From Hormiphora californensis (Eukaryota; Ctenophora; Tentaculata; Cydippida; Pleurobrachiidae), in assembly GCA_020137815.1 (NCBI GenBank), contig CM035356.1, forward strand, positions 1,803,406 through 1,867,405: a stretch of 64,000 bases of DNA, read 5' to 3'. This document shows positions 19,192-29,728 of this stretch, in pieces (the stretch's first letter is position 1; each line of letters starts with the position of its first letter). The notes beneath the pieces are model-generated. The model saw only the letters and a list, made by a program, of their open reading frames with translations. It was not told where the DNA came from and made no database searches. The translations under genes were made by a program, and so were the position numbers.

Positions 19192-20975
19192 CTACAAATC
19201 CTCCGCACCCAAGGGAGTGTTATCCTGCGGTAAAATCTTGTTACCATGGTATTGGTTGCCAAGACGCCTCCGTTGCTTCACTTCTTCGGGTGAACTTGCG
19301 ATTGGCTGCCCCAGGGTCTCCGGCAGGAGATAAGACAACACTGCCCCAACCAAACATAGACCAACCATGATTGAAAATGAGACGACGAAGCCCCCGGTAG
19401 CATCCACCAAGCTGCCGAACAGAAACGGGCATGCCATACTAAAGATCTTGGCCGAGGAGGAGCAAAGACCAATAACGGTTCCAGTGTGGGTACAGGGCGG
19501 TAGCTCTATATTCCATAAGCATATGCCCGTGTAGATACCACAGATAAAGAACTGTGCCAAAATGCTCGTAATGCTGGCGACTGTCCATCCTTTGTTTCCC
19601 AGTTGGGCAGTGCTTGTTGCTCCTCCAATGGCGAGGAGCAAGGCAGCAATGACGAAAGACCATGCCATGTATCGCCGTCTACCTAAAGCCCTCATTGCAG
19701 GCACGAATGCGATATTTGCAGCAGTTTGGACCGCCATTGAAAAGAAATACCCACTTGAAGCGACGGGAACGATCTTATCCCACGCATAGTTGATCCCATA
19801 ATAACATAACTGGATAACCCACCACAAGAATATCTGAGCAAGAGTTTCTAGGAACAGGATTTTATGTAAAAGAAAAGTTAACAATTGATCTTTAATACTA
19901 ACTTCCTCTTGCTCGTTTTCCAATACCCTCCTTTGACTACTGTCAGGATCACTGTCGAACCCCTTCCACTCTGTCTTGTTAATTTGTGCAATCCTCCGAA
20001 AAGAAGCTTCAGCCTGGGCCACCTTCCCCCTGATTATGTCAGACCGAGGGGACTCAGGCAGGAATACGAGGGGTAGGTTGAATATCAAATAATAGATGAT
20101 TGTCGTGTAGTAGGATTTTCTCCAGTCAGAAACGAGACTCGTGGCAACAAGTGGCACTGTGCCAACCGACAGCATTATCATACCTATGGCCATTGTGGCT
20201 TCTCTAAACCTGAAAATAAAAAATTCATTGGTTCGTAGGGATACTCAAAAGATACTCCTTGGGTAAAACTAAATTTCAGTTTATTAGTTACCTTGAGGGA
20301 ATCAGGTCGGAGGCGAGGACATATGGGCCATTGAGCGCCAGATAAGTCCCAAAGCCCTGGCCATATCTTACTGTCATTAGTAGCGGGTAACCATTGCAAA
20401 ACACTCCTCCAAAACTCGATAATAAAACAACAGCGCTCCCACAAAGCACAGTCTTCTTGGCCCCGACCAAGTCAAACATCAATCCTCCCAAGAAAACACC
20501 TAACAGTCCTCCAACCATGGGCATGGACGCCACGGTGTCCTTGATTAGGGGAGATGCACAGGTGAGGTTGAAGTCCAAGATGTAGGATGTGCGATGTGAA
20601 TGGGGTACCCAGTAGAAATCAATGTCTTGTTCCCAGTCGGGCACATCACACGGAGATTCAATGGAATCCTGTAAAGACTAATGTTAGTTTTTTACTTTTT
20701 AGCCACTAAAAGAATTCGTTAGTTTTTTAGCCACTGAAGGAATCAATTTTCGTGAGAAATTGATTTTCGCGAGAAATTGATTTTCGCGATTTGGCCTAGA
20801 CTATTAACGTTGAAAGGGGCGAAAAGAACCGCCCGGCGAAGCCGGGTGGGTTATCAAAAAGCCCTTACTTGAGGTGCACCCAACGGGTGCGCTAGTTATG
20901 TAAAATGTTTCAAATTATTTACCTTGATATTTTGACACTCCAGAGATAAGCATTTCCAATCAGTGGGGCTTTCTC
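19192..20975 (-). CDS. SLC22-like organic ion transporter (major facilitator), 3' exons
   Basis: Three minus-strand exons with GT-AG borders and matching phases: 20975-20923, 20668-20292 and 20209-19192, stop at 19194-19192. They encode about 482 residues: an extracellular loop with paired cysteines (DWKCLSLEC, ESPCDVPDW), the TM2-TM3 segment MVGGLLGVFLGGLMFDLVG with the facilitator G-x-x-x-D signature, a large cytoplasmic loop after FLPESPR, and the second six-helix bundle ending LPETLGQPIASSPEEV. These are hallmarks of SLC22 carriers of organic cations, anions or carnitine at the plasma membrane; the substrate cannot be read from sequence. The first exon(s), with TM1 and most of the glycosylated loop, are upstream of 20975 and were not found. 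Confidence 0.88.
20745..20900. repeat. Short tandem and hairpin cluster in a carrier intron
   Basis: GAGAAATTGATTTTCGC occurs as three tandem copies. Two small hairpins follow: CCGCCCGGCGAAGCCGGGTGGG and a GTGCACCC/GGGTGC stem. It sits between the first two exons of the carrier found here. Confidence 0.7.
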
Positions 20976-22480
20976 CTGTAATTAGAATTACTGCTGTTAG
21001 AATCCCAACGTCCAGGTATAATTAATGGGTTTGTTCTAATCCTCCGTTAGGTTTGTAGAATGGAGGGCGAGGTGAGACAGGACCGAGCAAGGCAAGAACT
21101 GGTGCAGAAAGTCAGAGAAAACGGAAGAAATTGTTTCCTCTCAGCTTACTATACATCATACTATTATTAAAGCAAATAGGGAAATGATGGGTGATGGTAT
21201 TTTTACCAAATATGGCACAAAATTCCTGGAAATGGCCTTTTGCACGTGTTGTCCCTAGAGGGACCCTGGCAACCTGCCAGCTTGAGCCTTAAACTGCACG
21301 TGCATCCTTGATTCATCTCTCTGCCGGTTGTGTGATTGATCGTTTGCTCGATTTGATCTGTTCACCCCCTGTTCACCACGTTTCGTGAACATGGCTACTC
21401 AACTTCAACACAATCGCCAGCGAGTTTGGAGGAGCCATATGTCCCAAACTGGCGCTGACGCCTATAGACTACGTGATAGAATCCTACAAAAGAGGTGATT
21501 ATTATTCAAAAAATGTTGTCAACACACGTAATAACAAAGTATCAATAGCACTAATAAGAAATGGCAGTAATACGTTTGCAAATGTGCTCCTTCATAAAAT
21601 ACTTCAGGACCTGGCAAAAGAGGACCCGTGGTTTTTCTGTCGAAGGAATCGCTGTGGTTAATTTACCTGATAAATTTACTGATTTAAAAAAATTTCAAAT
21701 GACACTACACTATTTGCTTAGTTTACTGTATGACCATTGACCATTGACCATCCCCGACATTCGCCCGTAGGGCGAGCGGGCTTACTAGTACCTATAAACG
21801 AGACCGAGAAAAGAACAACGAACTCAAGCAGCTCAGGTAAAAAGGAAGACAGAGCGAACAAAAGCCACGTTGGTCTCACGCTCACGCAGACCTCTTCGAG
21901 TGCTGTGGCAGCTAGACTTGGCATCAGCAGTCACCTGGGAAACCAAATCTAAATGGAAGGTTGGATGTTCCCAATATAATAGGGGCTTACAGGATAGTCA
22001 TATCGTCTCATGGATAATCGTGCGCAATTATACTCACTTGCTCGGTTCCACTTAAGATATTTTTCCAGGCCAATTGCTAGATTAAAACACATTTTACTCA
22101 CACCAAATAGGAAAAAGGATACTAGGCAATGAATTAATGTTAATTGTTAAGATATATCAGAGTGGTCAGCGCTGATCTTTGTGGATGCTCATATGATTAT
22201 GTAGAAGTCCATGATCTTGGAGTTCTATATTAACATGTACTATAACTGTTTACAGTGAACTTGGGAATTGTCGCCCAAATTATGTGATTCAGATAAAAGA
22301 GAAAGCGAAAATTATAGTGGCGAGAAAATGAACATGCAGCTGATCGGATCTGCAGAAGAATATTGTGGAATATATGGGACTCCAGTTTAAAATTTTAAGT
22401 CTCTATCTCATATATGAGATTGCATAGTACATACATGGTAGAGAAAATGAATGCTATAGATGATCCTGGAGATATTTTAA

Positions 22481-22774
22481 CACGAGCTCGAGTGCTACCA
22501 GAAACCACCACTTGTACGTGGTAGGTGAGGGTCTACATTAACATGTACTACAACTGTTTACTGTGAACATGGGACTTGTCACCCAAATTATGTGTATTTA
22601 CAGCACTCGACTCATACAGTTCACTGTCATCCCCAATAAATAGTTTTACGTTGTAGTTGATGAAAGTTTGAATATAATTCTGCTACAGTTTGGGAATAAC
22701 GAGTTTATAGCGTAAATGATCTTACGTACAAGACGTACAAGACGTGGTGGTTTCTGGTAGCACTCAAGTTCGTG
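22481..22774. mobile_element. Small inverted-repeat element
   Basis: The left end CACGAGCTCGAGTGCTACCA and its near-inverse at the right, running to GTTCGTG at 22774, are about 38 bp long. The flanks are TTAA and ATAA. The interior (22532-22600) is a diverged copy of 22224-22285, matching at TTAACATGTACTA, so related sequence lies just outside the element too. Confidence 0.65.
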
Positions 22775-23254
22775 ATAACAAGAATCATTGCATTATGTTT
22801 CATAATGCTGTGTTTCCCTGCCCTCCCGTTTCACGTGTCACTGTCAACACTAACTGACAACAGTATCAAGGCTTGGTCATAATGTAATGTGAGATGCATA
22901 CGATCTAGCTGTCAGTATACTTACTCACATGACACTTGCTAACCAGCTTTTGACATTCCAACTTAACTACTTATCTAACCTCTCACACTCGACTCGCAAG
23001 ATGACAATGTGTATGTAACACGCGAAACACGCGGCAGCGCTATTCATGTTTTGTTGAGTGGCGCGCGCATACACGTCCATCAAACTGTGTCATTGTAAGT
23101 TTTGATAAAGGAGTACCTTGTTGTTGTGTGCGCGGCTCAGTTGCTACGCTGAGTACACTGGGTGGTACCGGGTTGCCCCTCGCAACGAAAGTGTGACCAA
23201 AACGGTCCCTCTACCGATTAGTTAGTATATCAAAATGTCGTTTTCGAATTCTAA

Positions 23255-23330
23255 CCCTGCTATGCCTTTTTACAAAGTAAAAAGGCATCCGGGTGGATGC
23301 CTTCGGCATCCACCCGGGCAGGGAAAAAAT
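23255..23330. repeat. Nested hairpin
   Basis: CCCTGCTATGCCTTTTTACA pairs across AAGTAAAAAGGC, followed by CATCCGGGTGGATGCC opposite GGCATCCACCCGGG. The short stems share the GGCATCC core. Confidence 0.7.
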
Positions 23331-23413
23331 CATACTGAAATACGGTATATATCACCCCGATATAACGGACACCCCGATTTACTGTAAAACCCCTTTCCAC
23401 CAAGCGGCTGTAC

Positions 23414-23880
23414 CGGGGGGGTTCAGGATTAAGTGGTCGGACGTATATGCCTAAAAATTACTTAAGTGGTCAAAATCCAAAAGGACCCCCCCACCCCCTA
23501 AAATTGACCACTTAATCAGGTTTTTTTAGTGGTCAAACCCCAAATAGACCCCTAAACCCCCAAAATTTACCGAAAAACTAGCTTTTTTGCCCAAAAAATG
23601 GCAAAATTTAGGCTGTTTTCTGGGAACAAAACCAAAAAATTTCCAGAAAAAATTTTCGCGCGCGAGAAAATTGAAATTTGAATTTTGAAAATTGAAAATG
23701 TTTCAGGTCCACCTCGAATAATCTCAATTTTTACCGAAAATTGACCAAATTTGGCCGAAAATTGACCAAATTTGGCCAAAAAATGACCATTTAGCGAAAA
23801 ACACTAAGTGGCAATTTTGAAAAAACACCCACCCCCTTAAGTGGCATATACGTCCGAACCATTTATCCTGAACCCCCCCC
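23414..23880. mobile_element. G-tipped fold-back element, 8-bp TSD
   Basis: 467 bp with ends CGGGGGGGTTCAGGATTAAG and, inverted, ATCCTGAACCCCCCCC. Both ends also share GGCATATACGTCCG. The exact 8-bp duplication GGCTGTAC flanks it at 23406-23413 and 23881-23888. Subterminal GTGGTCAAA motifs and a tandem of ATTGACCAAATTTGGCC (about 21 bp) lie inside. No coding capacity; non-autonomous hAT-like by duplication length. Confidence 0.88.
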
Positions 23881-24098
23881 GGCTGTACTACAAGAACTTG
23901 GCTGGTTTTCTAGATGGTTGTTCTAAACTAACATAACAGGGGAAATGACAACCCTTCGAGTGAAGGGGTTGTTTCTTGTCCCGGGACGGTTCTCGGTGAA
24001 GACCCTTTTCTGTTTGGATTCCAGGACCTCGCCAGCGACTGTGTGAGGTGTTGGCGGAGAGAGCTCGGTCACGATAGTGTAAGATCCTTTGGTTTTAG

Positions 24099-24265
24099 TC
24101 GCTGTACTTGGAGCTTTGTCCATCGTTATGGTGTATGAAATGTTAAGCGACTACTTTATACATAAATCATTTAACACGGCATCAACTACCTGGAATACTA
24201 AGCTGGTTTTTCCCGCCATCACCATTTCTAGTACAAACTTCATCAACTACACAGCCTTGGAACCG
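24099..24265 (+). pseudogene. DEG/ENaC-like channel exon (isolated)
   Basis: One exon-like open stretch with an upstream TTTTAG acceptor and a GTAAAA donor. It encodes a hydrophobic TM1-like segment (VLGALSIVMVYEMLSDYF) and LVFPAITISSTNFINY, matching the post-TM1 FPAVTICN signature of degenerin/ENaC/ASIC sodium channels. I found neither an N-terminal exon nor the cysteine-rich loop or TM2 nearby. It may be a gene fragment, a pseudogene, or an exon whose partners I could not recognise. The expected cysteine in TIC is serine. Confidence 0.4.
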
Positions 24266-25060
24266 GTAAAACTTGGAGATACAGAGCAGTTCAAGTGTAT
24301 TGTGACACAGATCTAAAAACGGGTTGTTCACGGCTGGAATCCTAGTAACCTCAAAACACTGAATAGTGAATTCGTACAAGTGAGTTAGTTAGCTATTCAC
24401 GATTGATATCCGCATTTTTGATTTATAAATTTCGGGGCTTTACTTGTGCTGTAAATTTTTCATTTTCGGCAATTTCTCCCATTTCTCATCAAAAATCGTG
24501 TCATTTTTCCACTTTTTTGCTGATCTTTAAATGTTTGTTCTCTTCTCGCAAAAATTATATCATTACTTTAGCACGTTTTTTTGCAGTCCCGGTTATCCAC
24601 CAACCTTTTTGGAGCTATACAGTGTTACTTTCAAGACTCTGAGGTCGACTAATCGTAACCAACTAGGTTCTTGCCTAGCTCGACCCCTTTTTCGCAAGCT
24701 CCGTCCTTTCACAACTGTAAAGAAGGGTTAGAACATAACAACTAGGTTCAGAGAGTACACCTCATTTTCCCAGCCTGTTTCCCGTTTTCCAATTTGCGAG
24801 TGTGTGTGCGTGTGTGTACGCGCCTGAAGACCTGACTTGAAGATTGAAGAGAGTGAATGTGCCACTTTACGCGCCCTTTCTCTACTTGACTGGAACGCGC
24901 CAACCCTCGGCTGAGGTATTCTCGGCGCGCGAACGGTCACACTCCACTCTGCGTAGCGTTGCGTAGAGGATTAGCGGCTGTATAGTTTCGCAACTACACA
25001 TGTTTTGAGTGTACCCTAAAACCTAATATATCTGGTAATCTAATCCATTCATTATGTAGC

Positions 25061-25300
25061 ATGGGAGGATCGTGTATACCAGAAAGATGGGAGAGGTTTA
25101 CTGCGTTTAATAAACAAGTGAGAGGGACCTGTTTACTGGCAATGAAAACACCTCTAGCAAACCAACTCAACCCAGTGGATCTTATAGCAGCACTTCGGGT
25201 TAGTAGAGACGAGAGAGATTTAGGGGAGTGAGATATAGAAACAAAAGTGTGTGAGAGAGAGGGCGAGATATAAAAAGGTTATGACTGTAAAAGAGAGAGC

Positions 25301-25339
<39 letters not shown>

Positions 25340-26330
25340 TGCGTGTGAAGTAGGAGAGGTGGTGTACAAAGGGTGTACGTGTGTGTAATAGGGTGAAGAC
25401 AAAAAAGGTGTGTATGTGTTTCCTGTATAATACATCTCCTCTCTCTCCTTACAGACTCGAGGTTACCACGTTCGATGCGTTATTGACTTGACCAGCACAG
25501 AATCACTTTACTCAGTACAGGTATCTCCCTCTCTCTATTGCAGTCCCCTACCAAACAAGTCTCCAAACTCCCTTCCAAATTCCTAATTCCCTCAATCCTT
25601 TCTTCAGCCTCCTACCAAACTCCCCAATTCCCTCTCCAAATCTCTTCCAAACTCCCCAGTTCCCTCTCCAAATCTCTTCCAAACACTTCCCAATTTCCCA
25701 GGAGTTTGCCCATCACGGTATGATACACTACAAAATACCCTGCCCCTCGGACAAACCACCAAGCGAGGAATTTGTTAGTAGGTTCAAAGATATTATTCAG
25801 ACGAGTCCACCTGGTTACACTGTCGGGGTCCACTGTACCTACGGAGTCAACATAACAGGTATCTAGTGTTCGAACCTCCTTCGATTTAATTCAGAGAGAA
25901 TTTATTGAGGTACAAACCAGACAGCTATTATACCGGGAAGATCATGGTTTTTCATTAGACCATGTTCTCGCCCGGACCTCTTGTGTAGATTGTTCATGCT
26001 CGGAAACTTTACTTCCAGGAAGTGTGTAACCTACTAACACATCTCTCACCAACTACAGGCTACATGATATCAAGGTATCTAATCGACTGTATGGGCCTCA
26101 CTCCCGAGGACGCGATTAACGAGGTGGACCTGGCACGGGGCCATACCATCGAGCGCATATCCCTGATCGAGGACCTCCTATCTCGAACCAAGGATACAAC
26201 CCGGAAACGAAAGAAGTTGTACCGGAGTACCATCGCGAGCAGTGCAACCAGTGGGGGTCCAGTGAAGAGCAAGGTTTGCAGTTGCTATACAAGTAAGCAG
26301 AGTCGACTAGAGGAGGTGATGTTTAATTAA
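25061..26330 (+). CDS. DUSP11-like RNA phosphatase paralogue lacking the catalytic arginine
   Basis: Four exons: 25061-25198, 25455-25520, 25702-25858 and 26059-26330, encoding 210 residues. IPERW and LLAMKTPL match the start of DUSP11/PIR1 and capping-enzyme triphosphatases. CVIDLTSTESLY and the C-terminal MISRYLIDCMGLTPEDAINE with RGHTIER match DUSP11 best. The phosphatase loop reads HCTYGVNITG: the catalytic cysteine is present, but the arginine of Cys-X5-Arg is isoleucine (ATA where the neighbour has AGA). That arginine binds phosphate in all cysteine phosphatases, so this protein is probably inactive and may bind RNA or act as a decoy. The reading frame and splice sites are intact, which argues against simple decay. 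It ends about 600 bp before its active-looking paralogue. Confidence 0.85.
25290..25337. repeat. (GA)n microsatellite in intron 1
   Basis: About 45 bp of GA in the first intron of the DUSP11-like paralogue. Confidence 0.9.
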
Positions 26331-26929
26331 TGTTACCAGGGACAAGAGGGAAATACCCTTATAATAAACATGTTTTGAGAGGGTGGTGATATGTGTCAGG
26401 GTTTTGACACGTCTTGTTTGCATCCAGGGACAAGCTCACAAACACTATTACTAAATTACGGCTCGTATTATTCAGCATATCTGCAGTACTAGAGAGAGAG
26501 AGGCGAGGAGTTGTATACGTCATGTGACCTAGATACACATGAGTTATTTGCCATGTTGGACCGTGGATTCACGTGTGACTGATGGGTGATAACAGGCAAC
26601 CCAATGACCACTATAATTTACTATTTCCCCACGGTATTTTCTGACAACACACATACTTGACTTACGCGAGATTAACGGGAATCTATCGTAGAGAAAGGGT
26701 AGTAAAAAGAGTAATATAGCTGCATGCAGAGTTGCATGTGCTGAAGCAGCCACGAGATCGAGGCTCATAGACCAGGCGAGAGTCTTTTAATTCAATTTAT
26801 TTTTTCTATAATGACAATTCCAATCCAAACTAAGTTTTTGCGTTTTACTCTTTCTCCCCTCAACTCCCCAGCCCTGTCCACATTCCCCAACCTCAATAAT
26901 ACCTTACCCTTGTAGCATGTAACAGATTA

Positions 26930-28087
26930 ATGTCACACTATAACCGTGGTGGAGGTGGAGGTGGAGGTAAGACACCCTCTGGCTGGTTAGACTACACTCC
27001 TCTCGGAAGGGAGATTGCTAATACGAGGATTGTGGCCTGCAAAACTCCCCTAAAGAGAGAGATCCATAGGAAGAGGAGTGATGACATCACCAAAGACAGG
27101 TACAATATACCCCTGTACAATGTACAATATACAGTGTACAATACCCCTGTATATTCTGTTTCTAGTTGTTCATGTGTCATTCCCCTAGATATCGAGATGC
27201 TGTTAACATCTTCCCTTTCTGTTCATAATATCTGACAATATTCGGAAAATGCCGCCACTCACTCACATTCTTCTTCCCATCAGGTTCACCCCTGATGATT
27301 GCCTGGAGGCTGTCTCATACATGACAGGTGGGAGGAAGTACGTGGGCCTCGTATTGAACCTCACCAACACACCAAAATACTACAACCCACATGAATTTGA
27401 AAGGTATGTTTTGTGGTAACCATGGTAATCATGGTACAGTTACCTCTAAAATCCCTCCCTCTCAGGTCGCATGTTCATTTCGGTGCGATCAGGTGTCCTG
27501 GACATGTGAACCCTTCAGATGATCTGTTTGAGGTGTTCCGTAATAGTATCTACAATTTCTACCACGATTATCCTGACCCTAATGCCCTGATCCTGGTTCA
27601 CTGTACTCATGGAGTTAATAGAACAGGGTACATGATCACCAGGTCAGTGTGAACAAATCAGTATCTCTCTCGCGCTGTTCAATTTGCCCCTTTCTATGTT
27701 CCAGCTTGCTACTAATAGACAATAGACATGCTTGATCAAGGAAAGACTCCCCCTGACCCCACATTTATTCCAACTAGGTTCCTGATACAATGTGAGGGTT
27801 GGGCCCCCGAAAAGGCAATATCTGCCGTGGCTGATGCCCGGGGATACCCCATCGAACGAGAAAACTACCTTGCACACTTACGAAACCTTGATCGACCCAG
27901 CACTGACTTCCCCTATGTTGCCTCAACAAAAGATAAAGAAACAGAGAAGGAACGGAGAGCAAAGCATCAAGAATCAGTAATGAACAATTCGAAAGAAGAT
28001 GATTTGAGTAGTAAAGATGATGATACAATACAGGGAGGGGAAACAGTTGTACCAATTAGCGCTCAGCCCGACTTTATTGCTCTTTAG
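26930..28087 (+). CDS. DUSP11-like RNA 5'-phosphatase, intact active site
   Basis: Four exons: 26930-27099, 27284-27403, 27466-27642 and 27778-28087, encoding 258 residues. The N-terminus has a run of seven glycines, then the family block GWLDYTPLGREIANTR and IVACKTPLK. LVLNLTNTPKYYNPHEFE corresponds to IDLTxTxRYY. The active-site loop HCTHGVNRTGYM is complete (Cys-X5-Arg), followed by FLIQCEGWAPEKAIS and RGYPIERENYL. A charged, low-complexity tail of about 70 residues follows. DUSP11 removes phosphates from the 5' triphosphate of RNA, including Pol III transcripts, in the nucleus (family knowledge). Its third intron lies five codons downstream of the equivalent intron in the paralogue. TMEM208 starts 218 bp later on the same strand. 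Confidence 0.9.
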
Positions 28088-28305
28088 TAGCTACCGAAAT
28101 ATATTTAATCTGTTCGTTTTGATAGTTTGTTAACTGTATTTTTAATATATCTTATACCTCAATTGATTTCCATTTTCTACTGTTTACTTGGTGATGACAT
28201 CCCCTATTATGTTATAAGCTTCGCGCGGCCCTAGTGGAGGGGTGACCGCGTCACCAAACTGTTTACACGCTACGTTTTGCTAACCAGTTTCCCTGTTCAC
28301 TAGAC

Positions 28306-29366
28306 ATGGGAAAGGAGAGGACGAAGGGAGAGAAGGAGATTCGGGCTGCAAATGCAGAAACGTTAAAGTGAGTTTGATATATAACAAATTTCTTGACTAC
28401 ATCTATCTGAGGTTGAGTATTAGTGATTCCTTTACCTTATGTAACATCCCCATCAACTTGTGTAACACGACCCTTATAATTACTACAGGTTCTATAAGAG
28501 TGTGGTTAGTGCTACATTAGTTGTGTACGCAGTAGTCCGGTGGTTCCTTGGCTTCTCGTGGTTCCATGTTTTCATGTCCATCTCAGCAGCAACAACCCTC
28601 TCCCTCACTTATGGGTAGGTAGTACATGTCCAACATACACACGTATCGGGTTGTAGATGGTCTACACTGGACAGTGGACACTGAAATGTAGATATTTCCG
28701 ATTTCAAAGGGTCTATACAGACTTTCTAAATTGGATTTCCGTGACACACAAACTAAATCTTCGAGCCGGACCAAACCTTTTCAGACCAGTTGACCCCCCC
28801 CCGGCTAACAGTACCAATTGCAGGTCAATGTCCAGTGCGGCAGCGGGAGGGACTGATCTCAACATGGACGGAGGGCTAACAGATTACCTAAAGGATATTT
28901 TACTTGTCACTGCAGGAGTGACCATTCTCTCTCTTTTCTCCGACTACTGTTGGTGAGTCATTTTACCAATTGTCTGCACATGCGATGTATTCGTTATTCT
29001 CTGTCTCATATTTAAAGACCGACCTCTCCGCACCGGGCCGTGTAGTGAGGCCGCGTCGCTCGAAGTTACAGCCAGTGCCTTACAAGTTATTCTGGGATTT
29101 CTAATTTGGTTTTGACGCACGGGCATCACACTAAATCCCATTCCCCGTATTCCAGGTACCTGTGGCTGATTATACCCCTATTTGCCCTCGGAAAACTCTG
29201 GACTGGCATCATTAAACCATGGATATTCGCTCCAGCACCCGAGGAACCTGCAAATATGGGTCAGGATCAGGGCGGACCTCGGAAAGGAATGAGACAAACG
29301 AAACAGAGGAAGAACGTGGGAGGCAGCACTGGGGGGCAGCCCATGTCTGCTTTTAACCTTAGATAG
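28306..29366 (+). CDS. TMEM208: TMEM208 (SND2-type ER protein)
   Basis: Four exons: 28306-28367, 28489-28614, 28824-28952 and 29156-29366, encoding 175 residues (human protein 173). The start MGKERTKGEKEI...NAETLKFY matches the conserved N-terminus. Two hydrophobic hairpins follow (LVVYAVVRWFLGF..., ILLVTAGVTILSLFSDYCW), separated by the signature SMSSAAAGGTDLNMDGGL and LKD. WYLWLIIPLFALGKLW then leads to PW and a basic Lys/Arg/Gln tail. TMEM208 is an endoplasmic-reticulum membrane protein of the SRP-independent SND targeting route (family knowledge). The gene is complete and lies between DUSP11-like and BRF1 on the same strand, with gaps of 218 and 362 bp. Confidence 0.95.
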
Positions 29367-29728
29367 AACACCTTGGTGTTAATTCAACAAATAATTTCAA
29401 TTTTGATTGTCGAGCTGAGCTCTATAATACCGTGTGTGTGAGTTTATGGAATTTATCTAATATATTGTGCTTTGACATTCTGGTAAACTTATTATTATGG
29501 GAGTATTTAGGACCAAATTTGCTGTCGGTATAAATGAATCCGCCTCCACCGTGATATCTCCTTTTTCAACTAAACCCTCTAAACCACTCTTGTTATCAGT
29601 AGCGAAATGTAACGACCCCGCAGAGAAGAGAGCCATATCCAACTATCAGATAGGGTGTCGCATAGCAACCCATCACCATAGCAACCTATCCCCATAGCAA
29701 CCTATCACCATAGCAACCCATCATCGCC

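Noticed and set aside
21391-21660. Open frame ending PWFFCRRNRCG with plausible protein-like composition
   Set aside because: No domain recognised, no clear splice partners and an in-frame stop just upstream; cannot be supported as a gene.
22224-22600. Direct repeat of the TTAACATGTACTA region as a gene duplication
   Set aside because: No coding potential; explained by the small inverted-repeat element at 22481-22774 and its neighbourhood.
23923-24123. 66-codon minus-strand frame beginning MDKAPSTATKTKG
   Set aside because: Overlaps the channel-like exon on the other strand and has no recognisable homology or splice context.
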